In this document: positions 1 through 8,521 of the stretch, one piece after another
Position numbering within the stretch: position 1 is the stretch's first letter
Layout of the letters: each line of letters begins with the position of its first letter
DNA from: an uncultured Chloroflexota bacterium
Lineage (GTDB): Bacteria > Chloroflexota > Anaerolineae > Aggregatilineales > Phototrophicaceae
Direction of reading: 5' to 3'
NCBI GenBank assembly: GCA_903904765.1
Contig: CAIVEA010000162.1
Span: 1 to 13,432 of the forward strand
Length of the DNA: 13,432 bases
Translations under genes and position numbers: made by a program
The notes under the pieces: generated by a model
Database searches by the model: none
Seen by the model: only the letters and a program-made list of their open reading frames with translations
What the model was told of the DNA's origin: nothing

Positions 1-1893
<1,893 letters not shown>

Positions 1894-1918
1894 ACCTCTG
1901 GTACAATGCAGTATTCAT

Positions 1919-1950
1919 CGGGTAGGGAGTGTTCCCTACCCGTTTTCTCT
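1919..1950 (+). terminator. Intrinsic terminator after dnaK
   Basis: A perfect 10-bp stem (CGGGTAGGGA / TCCCTACCCG) closes a GTGT tetraloop and is followed at once by TTTTCTCT. This is a textbook Rho-independent terminator, 26 bp after the dnaK stop codon. It should separate much of dnaK transcription from dnaJ. I see no convincing promoter between it and dnaJ, so dnaJ may depend on partial read-through or on a promoter I cannot recognise. Confidence 0.88.
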
Positions 1951-2030
1951 GTATAGCGGACGCGAGTTGATCCGTCTGATACGGGCAGTTGGTTGAGTGG
2001 ACAGCCCCGGCGGGCAAATGGGATGAGAGT

Positions 2031-3185
2031 ATGGCGCGAGATTACTATGAAGTGCTAGGCGTTGAAAAAGGCGCGACCAAAGAGGAAATCAAGAAGGCTT
2101 TCCGCAAGTTGGCACGCGAATATCATCCCGATGTCAGCAAGCACGAGCAGGCCGAAGATAAGTTCAAAGAGATCAACGAAGCCTACGAAGTCCTGTCGGA
2201 TGACGATAAGCGTTCGCGCTATGATCGTTTCGGCGCGGCAGGTGTGAGTGGCGCTGGCGGATTCGGCGGCGCGGCGGGTGGCGCTGGCTTTGGCGGTTTC
2301 GAGGAAATCTTCGAGGAGTTCTTCAATAATTTTGGTGGCAACCGGCAGGCAGGGCGGCGGCGTGGCCCGCGTCCCGGCTCGGATCGGCGCGTGAACACCA
2401 GCGTTAGCTTCGAGGAAGCGGTGTTCGGGGTCGAAAAGCAGATTGACTTTGACCGCTTTGAAGCCTGCGAAACATGCAGCGGCAGCGGCGCAGAACCGGG
2501 TACAACCCCCACGCGCTGCCCGGAATGCAAAGGCACGGGCGAAATCCGGCAGGTTCAGCAGACGTTCCTCGGCGCGATGGTGCGCTCCACGCCCTGCCCG
2601 CGCTGCGGTGGACGCGGCGAGATCAACCCCACGCCCTGCCGCACCTGTACAGGCAGCGGCCTGCTGCGGAAGCATGCCATCCTGAATGTGCAGATTCCGC
2701 CGGGTGTGCGCGAAGGGCTGCAAATCCAGATCAAGGGTGAGGGCGACGCGGGCGAATATGGTGCGCCGTCTGGCAACCTGTACGTCATCATTGATGTCAA
2801 AGAGCATAAGTTCTTCAAGCGCAAGGACAGCGACATCATTCTGGATGTGACGGTGAACGTGGCGCAGGCCGCGCTGGGCGATAAAGTGGTCGTCCCGACG
2901 GTGGACGGCGATGTAGAACTGAATATTCCGGCGGGGACGCAAACCGGCAAGATATTCCGTCTGCGCGGGAAGGGCATCCCCCGCCTGCGGAGCGATGGCT
3001 CGAATACCGGACGCGGCGACCAACTGGTGTATGTGCAGGTGATCGTGCCGACCACGCTCACACCTGAACAGCGCGAGTTGTTCGAGCAGTTGGCGACCAC
3101 TTTTGGCAAAGAGGTGCAGCCGCAGCAGAACGGGCGCGGCTTCTTTGACCGCATGATGGGCTTGTTCGGCGGCGATCAGGCGTAA
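2031..3185 (+). CDS. dnaJ: Chaperone protein DnaJ (Hsp40)
   Basis: Co-chaperone that delivers substrates to DnaK and stimulates its ATPase. From the ATG at 2031 it is 384 residues, normal for a type I DnaJ. The J domain covers residues 1-70 with the essential HPD at 32-34. A Gly/Phe-rich linker follows (about 77-110). The zinc-binding domain (about 146-210) has four complete CxxCxGxG repeats ([32 protein letters not shown]). The two C-terminal beta domains follow ([15 protein letters not shown]-like [17 protein letters not shown]). An in-frame TTG at 1989 would add 14 residues, but family alignment begins at [10 protein letters not shown], and a weak purine-rich GGGATGAGAG lies just before the ATG. 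All key residues are intact. The gene lies 137 bp after dnaK, beyond a terminator, and its stop codon sits inside a long hairpin. Confidence 0.97.
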   Translation: MARDYYEVLGVEKGATKEEIKKAFRKLAREYHPDVSKHEQAEDKFKEINEAYEVLSDDDKRSRYDRFGAAGVSGAGGFGGAAGGAGFGGFEEIFEEFFNNFGGNRQAGRRRGPRPGSDRRVNTSVSFEEAVFGVEKQIDFDRFEACETCSGSGAEPGTTPTRCPECKGTGEIRQVQQTFLGAMVRSTPCPRCGGRGEINPTPCRTCTGSGLLRKHAILNVQIPPGVREGLQIQIKGEGDAGEYGAPSGNLYVIIDVKEHKFFKRKDSDIILDVTVNVAQAALGDKVVVPTVDGDVELNIPAGTQTGKIFRLRGKGIPRLRSDGSNTGRGDQLVYVQVIVPTTLTPEQRELFEQLATTFGKEVQPQQNGRGFFDRMMGLFGGDQA

Positions 3186-3223
3186 ATAGCCCTCATCCTG
3201 ATTGGACAGGGCATTTACGCTTG
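3177..3223 (+). other. Long hairpin spanning the dnaJ stop codon
   Basis: Bases 3177-3193 pair with 3208-3223 to form a stem of about 16 bp (arms CAGGCGTAAAT / ATTTACGCTTG and GCCCT / AGGGC) with a single bulged A at 3188, one G-U pair and a 14-base loop. The dnaJ TAA lies within the left arm. No U-run follows, so it is not a classic terminator. It could protect the mRNA 3' end, slow polymerase or assist termination; the function is inference. Confidence 0.6.
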
Positions 3224-3253
3224 CGTGCCACAGGCATTCCCCCTGTCTAATCA

Positions 3254-3461
3254 CCCCTTCTCCCTCATGGCGAAGGGGAGAAATTGGGAGATAGGGTACG
3301 TATTTGGGGTATCGAGCGTTTGGTTGTAGGGATACCGTTCGCGCCGTGTCCGGTTGTTTCCCGTAAAAACCCAAGAGGACACGACATACGTCGTGTCCCT
3401 ACGAATCCCTGTCTTGGTCTTATTCCCTTCGCCCTGAGGGAGAAGGGCAGGGGATGAGGGT
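3254..3461. repeat. Composite palindromic intergenic repeat (two inverted half-units)
   Basis: This stretch fills most of the dnaJ-prmA gap and has no gene. A 23-base box at 3255-3277 recurs inverted at 3425-3447 with one mismatch (CCCTTCTCCCTCA(G/T)GGCGAAGGG on the plus strand for the left copy). Between them lie a decayed palindrome (3326-3351) and a clean one (3377-3398: arms GGACACGAC / GTCGTGTCC, 4-base loop). The right half (3377-3461) matches the 11557-11647 repeat in opposite orientation, with the same 21-base spacing between palindrome and box. Short open frames across it (giving a 'TGIRRDT'-like peptide) are repeat translations, not genes. Confidence 0.8.
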
Positions 3462-3474
3462 TCCACACACATTC

Positions 3475-3501
3475 GGCGGCGGCAGCGCCGCCTTTCTTTT
3501 T
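3475..3501 (+). terminator. Intrinsic terminator or attenuator just before prmA
   Basis: A 7-bp all-GC stem (GGCGGCG / CGCCGCC) with a GCAG loop is followed by TTTCTTTTT, a strong Rho-independent terminator on the plus strand. It ends 22 bp before the prmA ATG, and only the prmA ribosome-binding site fits in between. Any transcript entering prmA from upstream must pass it. It therefore either ends dnaJ transcription with leakage into prmA, or acts as an attenuator in the prmA leader. Confidence 0.8.
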
Positions 3502-3523
3502 GACCGAAGCGGGGGGTAGGCTC

Positions 3524-4435
3524 ATGGACTGGATTGAAATCGCGCTCAAGGTGGATGGTGAGGCGGCGGAGGCGGTGGCAGAACTGCTCACGCGCTACGG
3601 GCATCAGGGCGTTTCCATTGAACAGGATGATATTGCCAGCGAGAAGTGGGACGATGGCGATGTGCCGCCCGTGACCACGCTCACCCTACGCGCCTATATT
3701 CCCGCTGATGACCGCGCCGAGGATGCCAAGCTGCGGCTGGAATCTGCACTCGGTCACATGAGCATGATGTACCCCATGCCGCGCCCTGTGTATACGCTGG
3801 TGCATGAGGAAGATTGGGCGGAAGCGTGGAAGGCGCATTACCATCCGGTGCGGGTGGGCAAGCGTATGCTCATTCGGCCGCTGTGGATTGAAACCGAAAT
3901 TGCGCCGGATGATCTGGTGGTGGCGCTCGATCCGGGCATGGCCTTCGGGACGGGGACGCACCCCAGCACGCAGTTGTGCATGGTCGGGTTGGAAGATCGC
4001 GTGCAACCGGGGATGAACATCCTCGATCTGGGTTGCGGCTCCGGCGTGTTGGCGATCACGGCGGCCAAGCTGGGCGCGGCACACGTCTGGGGGCTGGATA
4101 TTGACCCGATTGCGGTGCGCGTGACCGACGAGAACGCCGCGCAAAATGGCGTAGCGGCGCAGATCACCGCGCAGGAAGGCAGTCTGGCGGAGGTGGTCGC
4201 GTCCGGACGGCAGTATGATCTGATCGTGGTGAACATTCTGGCGCGGATCATCATCGCCATGTGCGACGAACGCTTGGGTGACACAGTGCGCCCCGGTGGG
4301 CTGGCGCTGTTCGCGGGCATCATTCACGATCAAGCGGACGCGGTGGAAGCTGCGCTGCGGCAGACCGGATTAGAACCGTTCGCCCGCCGTCAGGATGGCG
4401 ACTGGGTGCTGATCGAAGCGCGGCGACCTGCTTAA
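3524..4435 (+). CDS. prmA: Ribosomal protein L11 methyltransferase
   Basis: SAM-dependent methyltransferase that methylates ribosomal protein L11 in the cytoplasm. The 303-residue length is normal for PrmA. The N-terminal substrate-binding domain starts at MDWIEIALKV, and the linker region has the conserved EEDWAEAWK. The catalytic domain shows the PrmA signature LDPGMAFGTGTHPST (residues about 135-149), SAM motif I DLGCGSG (168-174) and the NPxx-like VNILA (236-240). The ATG at 3524 is preferred over a TTG at 3500 because GGGGGGTAGG lies just before it, and because 3500 falls in the U-run of the terminator. The dnaJ-prmA order is common in several phyla. Its stop codon overlaps the stop of the convergent Nudix gene, so no terminator separates them. 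Confidence 0.96.
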   Translation: MDWIEIALKVDGEAAEAVAELLTRYGHQGVSIEQDDIASEKWDDGDVPPVTTLTLRAYIPADDRAEDAKLRLESALGHMSMMYPMPRPVYTLVHEEDWAEAWKAHYHPVRVGKRMLIRPLWIETEIAPDDLVVALDPGMAFGTGTHPSTQLCMVGLEDRVQPGMNILDLGCGSGVLAITAAKLGAAHVWGLDIDPIAVRVTDENAAQNGVAAQITAQEGSLAEVVASGRQYDLIVVNILARIIIAMCDERLGDTVRPGGLALFAGIIHDQADAVEAALRQTGLEPFARRQDGDWVLIEARRPA

Positions 4436-5028
4436 CGTGGTTCCGCCTGCCACAGCGCATAGGCGCGATCTGTGCGCTGGCGGTGGTTCATGTGCCAGTT
4501 TTCGATGGTTGTGTGGTCGAAGTAGCCCAGTTCCGGCGTTTCGTGTGAGGGCGTGAGCGTCCCACCGATGGCGGTGCAGCGGAAGAACAGGGTATAAGTG
4601 GTTTGCACCACATGCGGATACTGCCCCGGTTGTGCGGTGTACACATCCACTAATTCGTTGACGGTCACTTCCAGTCCGGTTTCCTCGCGCAATTCCCGCG
4701 CTAAGTTCTCCTGCGGCGTATGGTTCACTTCGGCATAGCCGCCCGGCAGCGCCCAGCGTCCGTTATCCGAACGTTTGACCAGCAGCACCTGTCCGGCGGG
4801 GTTGAACACCGCGCCGCACACCCCCACTTTGGGCGTGATGTAGCCCGTTTCGCGGCGGAACTGCGCGATGATCTGTTCCGGTTCGAGTCCGGTGAGCGCC
4901 GCGTATTCGTTGGCGGTCAGGCGCAGCAGGCGCTCGTAACGTTCGTGGTTGTAGGGGTCATTCTGGTTGTAGTGCAGCCCTGTGAGCGCAATCGCCCGCA
5001 GTTCTTCCAGCAGCGCGGAGACATCCAT
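4432..5028 (-). CDS. Nudix hydrolase with NUDIX_N_2-type N-terminal domain
   Basis: Likely cleaves a nucleoside diphosphate linked to another moiety, such as ADP-ribose or a nucleotide sugar; the true substrate is unknown. It has 198 residues from the ATG at 5028. The N-terminal region (about 5-60, ALTGLHYNQNDPYNHERYERL) resembles the helical domain found before the catalytic domain in YjhB-like ADP-ribose pyrophosphatases. The Nudix box runs from G97 to about L119: the catalytic RELREE (111-116) and TGL are intact, but the first conserved Glu of Gx5Ex7REUxEExGU is His103. The frame is open further upstream to 5277, but that part only overlaps the SDR gene. The chosen ATG shares one base with the SDR stop (TGATG) and has AAGGTGATG upstream, so translation is probably coupled. 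It is the last gene of the operon. Confidence 0.92.
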   Translation of the reverse strand: MDVSALLEELRAIALTGLHYNQNDPYNHERYERLLRLTANEYAALTGLEPEQIIAQFRRETGYITPKVGVCGAVFNPAGQVLLVKRSDNGRWALPGGYAEVNHTPQENLARELREETGLEVTVNELVDVYTAQPGQYPHVVQTTYTLFFRCTAIGGTLTPSHETPELGYFDHTTIENWHMNHRQRTDRAYALWQAEPR

Positions 5029-5780
5029 CACAGCATCACCTTTCCGCCATCCACATTGATCGCCTGTCCGGTCAGGTAACGCGACGCATCCGAACACAAG
5101 AACAACACCAGCCCGACCACATCTTCCGGTATGCCGAGCCGCTTTTGCGGGATGTCTTCCAGCCACTTTTGCATCTGGGCGACGTTCTGGCGCAGGTGGG
5201 CGGTCATCTCGGTTTCGATCACGCCCGGACAGACGGCATTCACGCGGATGCCATAGGCGGCAAATTCGCGGGCGCACTCGCGGGTGAAACCGATCATGCC
5301 CGCTTTGCTGGCGACATAGCCGGAACGCAGGGCAATCGGGATGTTGTGTCCGGCAATCGAGGCGATGTTGATGATCGCGCCGCCCCCCGCTGCCCGCATC
5401 ACTTTGCCAGCGGCGCGGCTGGTGTAAAAGGCGGCGCTGAGGTTGATGTTGATGGCGCTATGCCAGTCTGCATCCGTCATGTCGAGGATGCTGGCCTTCG
5501 GTTCGACACCCGCATTATTGACCACAATATCCAGCCGCCCGAAGTCCGCCACAATCTTTGCGATCATGCGGTCTACCGCCGCCGAGTCTGCCACATCGGT
5601 GACGTAAGCGTTGGCCTCTCCGGTGAGTGTGCCGGCGGTCAGGGTTGCGCTGGCGGGATCAATATCGTTGACGGCCACCACCGCGCCGCAGTCCGAAAGC
5701 CCCTGCGCGATGGCTTTGCCGATGCCGCGCCCTGCGCCGGTGACGAGGGCGACCTTATTTCGTAAGTTGACGTTGAACAT
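5028..5780 (-). CDS. SDR-family NAD(P)-dependent oxidoreductase (FabG-like)
   Basis: Classical short-chain dehydrogenase/reductase of 250 residues; it oxidises or reduces a hydroxyl/carbonyl group on an unknown substrate. Seen: the cofactor loop TGAGRGIG (14-21), Asp39 at the end of the second strand, which favours NAD(H) over NADP(H), NNAG (88-91), the catalytic Ser141, Tyr155-x3-Lys159 (YVASK), CPGVIETEM, and the C-terminal YLTGQAINVDGG. It looks fully functional. FabG-type annotation would be a guess, since no fatty-acid genes are nearby. The start is uncertain. A GTG at 5795 overlaps the upstream stop (GTGA) but sits directly on AAGGAG with no spacing, while the ATG at 5780 fits the family N-terminus but lies 14 bases from that motif. 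It is the middle gene of a tightly packed minus-strand operon between the Uma2 and Nudix genes. Confidence 0.94.
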   Translation of the reverse strand: MFNVNLRNKVALVTGAGRGIGKAIAQGLSDCGAVVAVNDIDPASATLTAGTLTGEANAYVTDVADSAAVDRMIAKIVADFGRLDIVVNNAGVEPKASILDMTDADWHSAININLSAAFYTSRAAGKVMRAAGGGAIINIASIAGHNIPIALRSGYVASKAGMIGFTRECAREFAAYGIRVNAVCPGVIETEMTAHLRQNVAQMQKWLEDIPQKRLGIPEDVVGLVLFLCSDASRYLTGQAINVDGGKVML

Positions 5781-5791
5781 GAGGGACGAAT

Positions 5792-6430
5792 TCACTCCTT
5801 GAGCATGGCATCCACGAGGGCGACAATTTCCCTGCCGCTAGGGGGCGTACCCCAGAATAGGCGTGTTTCGAGGTGAAAACGCGCTAGGACGCTGGATGTA
5901 AATATGCCGTTTTGCGGGTCGCGCCGGGTATAAAGTCCATCTTTAGCTCGCACGAAGAAATCCACCTGCCGTCGCAGCGGGTTGATGAGCCAGTATTCGC
6001 GCACGCCGCCCGTTTCGTATTCCTCGTATTTCTCGACCAGATCGCGGTGCTGACTCTCTTTGGAGACAATCTCGATGACCACATCGGCAGCGCCCGCCGT
6101 TAGCGAGGGCTGGAGGATGCCGATATGCTCCTCAAGGATGATGTGCAAATCGGGTTCACGGGCGGGCGCGTCCGGGGTAATTCGCATCACAAAGGGGGCG
6201 ACGCGCAGTACACCGGATTGCGTTTCTTCGAGATAGGTTTCGAGCAAGCGGATGAGGAAACGGAAAAGACGATCATGAATTTCTGTAACGGGTGACAACG
6301 GAATGACTTCACCTTCTACCCACTCCGCGAAATTTTCGGCATACAGGCGCATGTAGTCCTCGAACGTCACCCGATGGGCAGGGCGTTCTGCTGGTGAGAG
6401 GGTGCTGGGGGGGAACGTTTGATCGGTCAT
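5792..6430 (-). CDS. Uma2-family (DUF820) PD-(D/E)XK-like endonuclease
   Basis: The protein has 212 residues. Uma2/DUF820 proteins share the PD-(D/E)XK restriction-endonuclease fold; they are abundant in Cyanobacteria and Chloroflexota and their cellular role is largely unknown. Seen: the N-terminal WVEGEVIPLSPVTEIHDRL (Glu39/Glu41 and the conserved His), EPDLHII with the catalytic Pro-Asp (93-94), EIVSKES with Glu120 and Lys124 at the (D/E)xK position, then RDLVEKYEEYETGGVREYWLINP, the family's best conserved block. No active-site residue appears lost. The ATG at 6430 has an AAGGG some 10 bases upstream, and a TATAAT lies about 40 bp upstream. It is the first gene of the operon; its stop lies 11 bp from the SDR ATG. 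I see no transposase or toxin-antitoxin partner that would explain its role. Confidence 0.9.
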   Translation of the reverse strand: MTDQTFPPSTLSPAERPAHRVTFEDYMRLYAENFAEWVEGEVIPLSPVTEIHDRLFRFLIRLLETYLEETQSGVLRVAPFVMRITPDAPAREPDLHIILEEHIGILQPSLTAGAADVVIEIVSKESQHRDLVEKYEEYETGGVREYWLINPLRRQVDFFVRAKDGLYTRRDPQNGIFTSSVLARFHLETRLFWGTPPSGREIVALVDAMLKE

Positions 6431-6467
6431 GTGTCGTTACCCTTGACTCGGTCATCTGGACAGTCTC

Positions 6468-6473
6468 ATTATA
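6468..6473 (-). promoter_or_regulatory. Putative -10 box for the Uma2-SDR-Nudix operon
   Basis: A perfect TATAAT on the minus strand, within TTATAATG, 38 bp before the Uma2 ATG. No good -35 element lies at 16-18 bp spacing (GTGAGT at the expected place). It is one half of a divergent promoter region with ubiD. Confidence 0.5.
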
Positions 6474-6529
6474 ACATTCGTGCTGTGACCACTCACTGTC
6501 TTTTAATGGTCGAATGGATAAGAGGCCGT

Positions 6530-6535
6530 TATAAT
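6530..6535 (+). promoter_or_regulatory. Putative -10 box for ubiD
   Basis: A perfect TATAAT on the plus strand, giving a start site near 6542 and a leader of about 34 bases before the ubiD ATG. The -35 region at 17 bp spacing (TGGTCG, 6507-6512) is poor. An imperfect inverted repeat (6538-6547 with 6566-6575) covers the expected start site and the end of the leader. Confidence 0.5.
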
Positions 6536-6575
6536 AGCGTTCGTGACGTTTAGCACAAATTGAATGTTGTGAACG

Positions 6576-8393
6576 ATGGCCTACAAACGACTTGATGAAT
6601 TTCTCGTGCGACTGGAAGAAGCGGGTGAAGTTATCCGCATCAAAGCGCCTGTGAGCGCTGAGTTGGAGATCAGCGAGATCACCGATCGGATTAGCAAGTT
6701 GCCTCATGACCGGAATAAGGCGCTGCTGTTCGAGAATGTGGAGGGCAGCAAGTTCCCGCTGCTGGTCAACCTGTACGGCAACCCGCGCCGTATGGCGTGG
6801 GCGATGGGCGTGGATGACCTGAACGAACTCAACGAACGGTTGGGAAAGCTGATTGACCCCAAACTGCCGAAGGGCATGGGCGCGATGATGAATCGCGCCG
6901 GCGACATGCTGGGGGCGCTGCGGAGCATCGGACTGGGGCCGAGCCGCGTGAAAAGCGCGCCCGTGCAGGAAGTGGTCATCACCGAAAATCCCGATGTGAA
7001 CATCTTCCCGATTCTCAAATGCTGGCCGCATGATGGCGGCAAGTACATCACGCTGACCTCGGTCATTACCCGCGACCCGGCGACGGGGGCACGCAACGTG
7101 GGCATGTACCGCGTGCAGGTGTATGACGGGCAGACGGTGGGGCTGCACTGGCAGCGGCATAAGGGCGGCAAAGAGCATCAGGAACTGGGCAAAGAGCGCC
7201 AGCAGCAGCGCATTCCGGTGGCGGTGGTGCTGGGTGGCGATCCGGCGGCCATGTGGTGCGGCAGTGCCCCGTTGCCCCCCGGCATTGATGAGTATTTGCT
7301 GGCGGGCTGGCTGCGCGGCAAGCCTGTCGAGTTCGTCAAATGTGTGTCACAGGACTTGGAAGTGCCCGCCAACGCCGAAATCGTGATCGAAGGCTGGTTC
7401 GACCCGAGTGAGCATCGTACCAAAGGGCCGTTTGGCGATCATACCGGATTCTACACCCCGCCCGACCTGTTCCCGGTGATGCACATCACCGCTATCACCC
7501 ACCGCAGCGACGCGATCTACCCGACGACGCTGGTGGGTAAGCCGCCGATGGAAGACCTGTGGATGGGGACGGCCACCGAGCGCCTATTCCTTCCGCTGAT
7601 GAAACTGTTTATGGGCGAAATTGTGGATTACGGGATGCCCGCCGAGGGCGTGTTCCACAATCTGGTGGTGGTGAGTATCAAGAAGCGCTTCCCCGGTCAC
7701 GCCCAGAAGATTATGTACGGGCTGTGGGGCTTGGGGCTGATGATGCTGACCAAAGGCTTCATCGTGGTGGATGCCGATGTGGATGTGCATGATATGGCGG
7801 CGGTGGCGCGAGCTGTGCTGGAGAATGTGCATTGGCGGCGGGATGTGACCCTCGTGGATGGGGCGGTTGACCAGCTTGACCATTCTTCGATACAGGATTC
7901 GTATGGCGGCAAGATCGGGATTGATGCCACTCGTTCCACTAAACCGGAGTTTCAGACGGCTTTCCCCGCGCCTGCGCCGCTGGATAGCGCCCGCATTACG
8001 GCGCTGGTGGGCGAACGCTGGCGCGAGACGCAGGGCACGCTGCTGGTGGCCTACGACAAAACCAGTCTGAGGCCGCACGATGCGATGCAACAACTATGGG
8101 CGATTTGCCCGGATCGTAACCTGATTCTGCTGGATAGCAACGTGGATGTGAACAACCTGTCCGATGTGGCATGGCGGGCGCTGGGCAATACCGACTGGCG
8201 GCGCGATGTGCAGATCAGCGGCGGGATTGACCACTATGCCCCGCCGGACGCGGCGCGGGGGCAGATCGGCATTGATGCGACCAGCAAGACCGCCGTTGAT
8301 GGTCATCCTCGCGGGTGGCCGGAGGAAATCTTCATGTCGCCGGAGATCGTGGAGCGTGTGACGCGCCGCTGGAAAGAGTACGGGCTGAAATAA
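6576..8393 (+). CDS. ubiD: UbiD-family decarboxylase (menaquinone-type, MqnL-like)
   Basis: Prenyl-FMN-dependent decarboxylase of aromatic acids, here probably a late menaquinone step. It has 605 residues, longer than the roughly 490 of E. coli UbiD. Seen: PILKCWPHDGGKYIT, the cofactor/metal block NVGMYRVQ (Asn174, catalytic Arg179), GLHWQRHKGG, PPGIDEY with metal-ligand Glu239, EIVIEGWF, GPFGDHTGFYTP, TTLVGKPPMED and SIKKRFPGHAQK. The residue before GPFGD is Lys283, while UbiD enzymes normally have Glu there (EGPFGD/E); the codon is AAA at 7422. Spacing from Arg179 and Glu239 matches fungal Fdc1 (Arg173, Glu233, Glu277), so this is the expected catalytic position. The ATG start lacks a clear Shine-Dalgarno sequence. 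UbiX, which makes prenyl-FMN, is encoded about 2.1 kb downstream on the same strand. The family is certain; activity and substrate are not. Confidence 0.95.
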   Translation: MAYKRLDEFLVRLEEAGEVIRIKAPVSAELEISEITDRISKLPHDRNKALLFENVEGSKFPLLVNLYGNPRRMAWAMGVDDLNELNERLGKLIDPKLPKGMGAMMNRAGDMLGALRSIGLGPSRVKSAPVQEVVITENPDVNIFPILKCWPHDGGKYITLTSVITRDPATGARNVGMYRVQVYDGQTVGLHWQRHKGGKEHQELGKERQQQRIPVAVVLGGDPAAMWCGSAPLPPGIDEYLLAGWLRGKPVEFVKCVSQDLEVPANAEIVIEGWFDPSEHRTKGPFGDHTGFYTPPDLFPVMHITAITHRSDAIYPTTLVGKPPMEDLWMGTATERLFLPLMKLFMGEIVDYGMPAEGVFHNLVVVSIKKRFPGHAQKIMYGLWGLGLMMLTKGFIVVDADVDVHDMAAVARAVLENVHWRRDVTLVDGAVDQLDHSSIQDSYGGKIGIDATRSTKPEFQTAFPAPAPLDSARITALVGERWRETQGTLLVAYDKTSLRPHDAMQQLWAICPDRNLILLDSNVDVNNLSDVAWRALGNTDWRRDVQISGGIDHYAPPDAARGQIGIDATSKTAVDGHPRGWPEEIFMSPEIVERVTRRWKEYGLK

Positions 8394-8521
8394 GCTGTTG
8401 TTTGTGGTGCAGGGGCAGGCGTGGCGGTCGGTGAACGGGGTTTATCAGGAGACTGCCCGTTGTCCCTGCATTCTTCTTGCATTATAGTCACCATCTCCGG
8501 TGATATGAGCGTGAAGCGAAC
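8394..8521 (+). promoter_or_regulatory. ubiD-RNHCP spacer with candidate sigma-70-type promoter
   Basis: A TTGTCC (8460-8465) and a TATAGT (8483-8488) are separated by exactly 17 bp, a reasonable housekeeping promoter (4/6 and 5/6 matches) with a start site near 8495. An inverted repeat, TGCAGGG (8408-8414) with CCCTGCA (8464-8470), brackets the spacer and overlaps the -35 element; it could terminate, attenuate or regulate. No U-run follows it. This suggests that the genes from the RNHCP protein onward can be transcribed independently of ubiD. Confidence 0.5.

Noticed and set aside
1894..2030. CIRCE heat-shock operator between dnaK and dnaJ
   Set aside because: No TTAGCACTC-N9-GAGTGCTAA-like sequence; the only inverted repeat is the terminator.
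2055..3374. Long minus-strand open frame (439 codons) opposite dnaJ
   Set aside because: It mirrors the dnaJ codon bias in GC-rich DNA, resembles no protein family, and dnaJ on the plus strand is unmistakable.
3254..3461. Possible CRISPR array
   Set aside because: Units are palindromic, inverted relative to one another and irregularly spaced; no direct-repeat/spacer periodicity and no cas genes.
3251..3604. Small minus-strand frames across the dnaJ-prmA gap
   Set aside because: They translate the palindromic repeat (TGIRRDT-type peptide, also seen at 11508-11693) and run into prmA; no ribosome-binding site.
5029..5277. Upstream extension of the Nudix gene
   Set aside because: The extra residues lie wholly inside the SDR gene in another frame and are Arg/Pro-rich; the ATG at 5028 has the family-like N-terminus.
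5792..6430. Uma2 gene as part of a restriction-modification or toxin system
   Set aside because: No methyltransferase, specificity subunit or antitoxin-sized partner adjacent; neighbours are metabolic enzymes.
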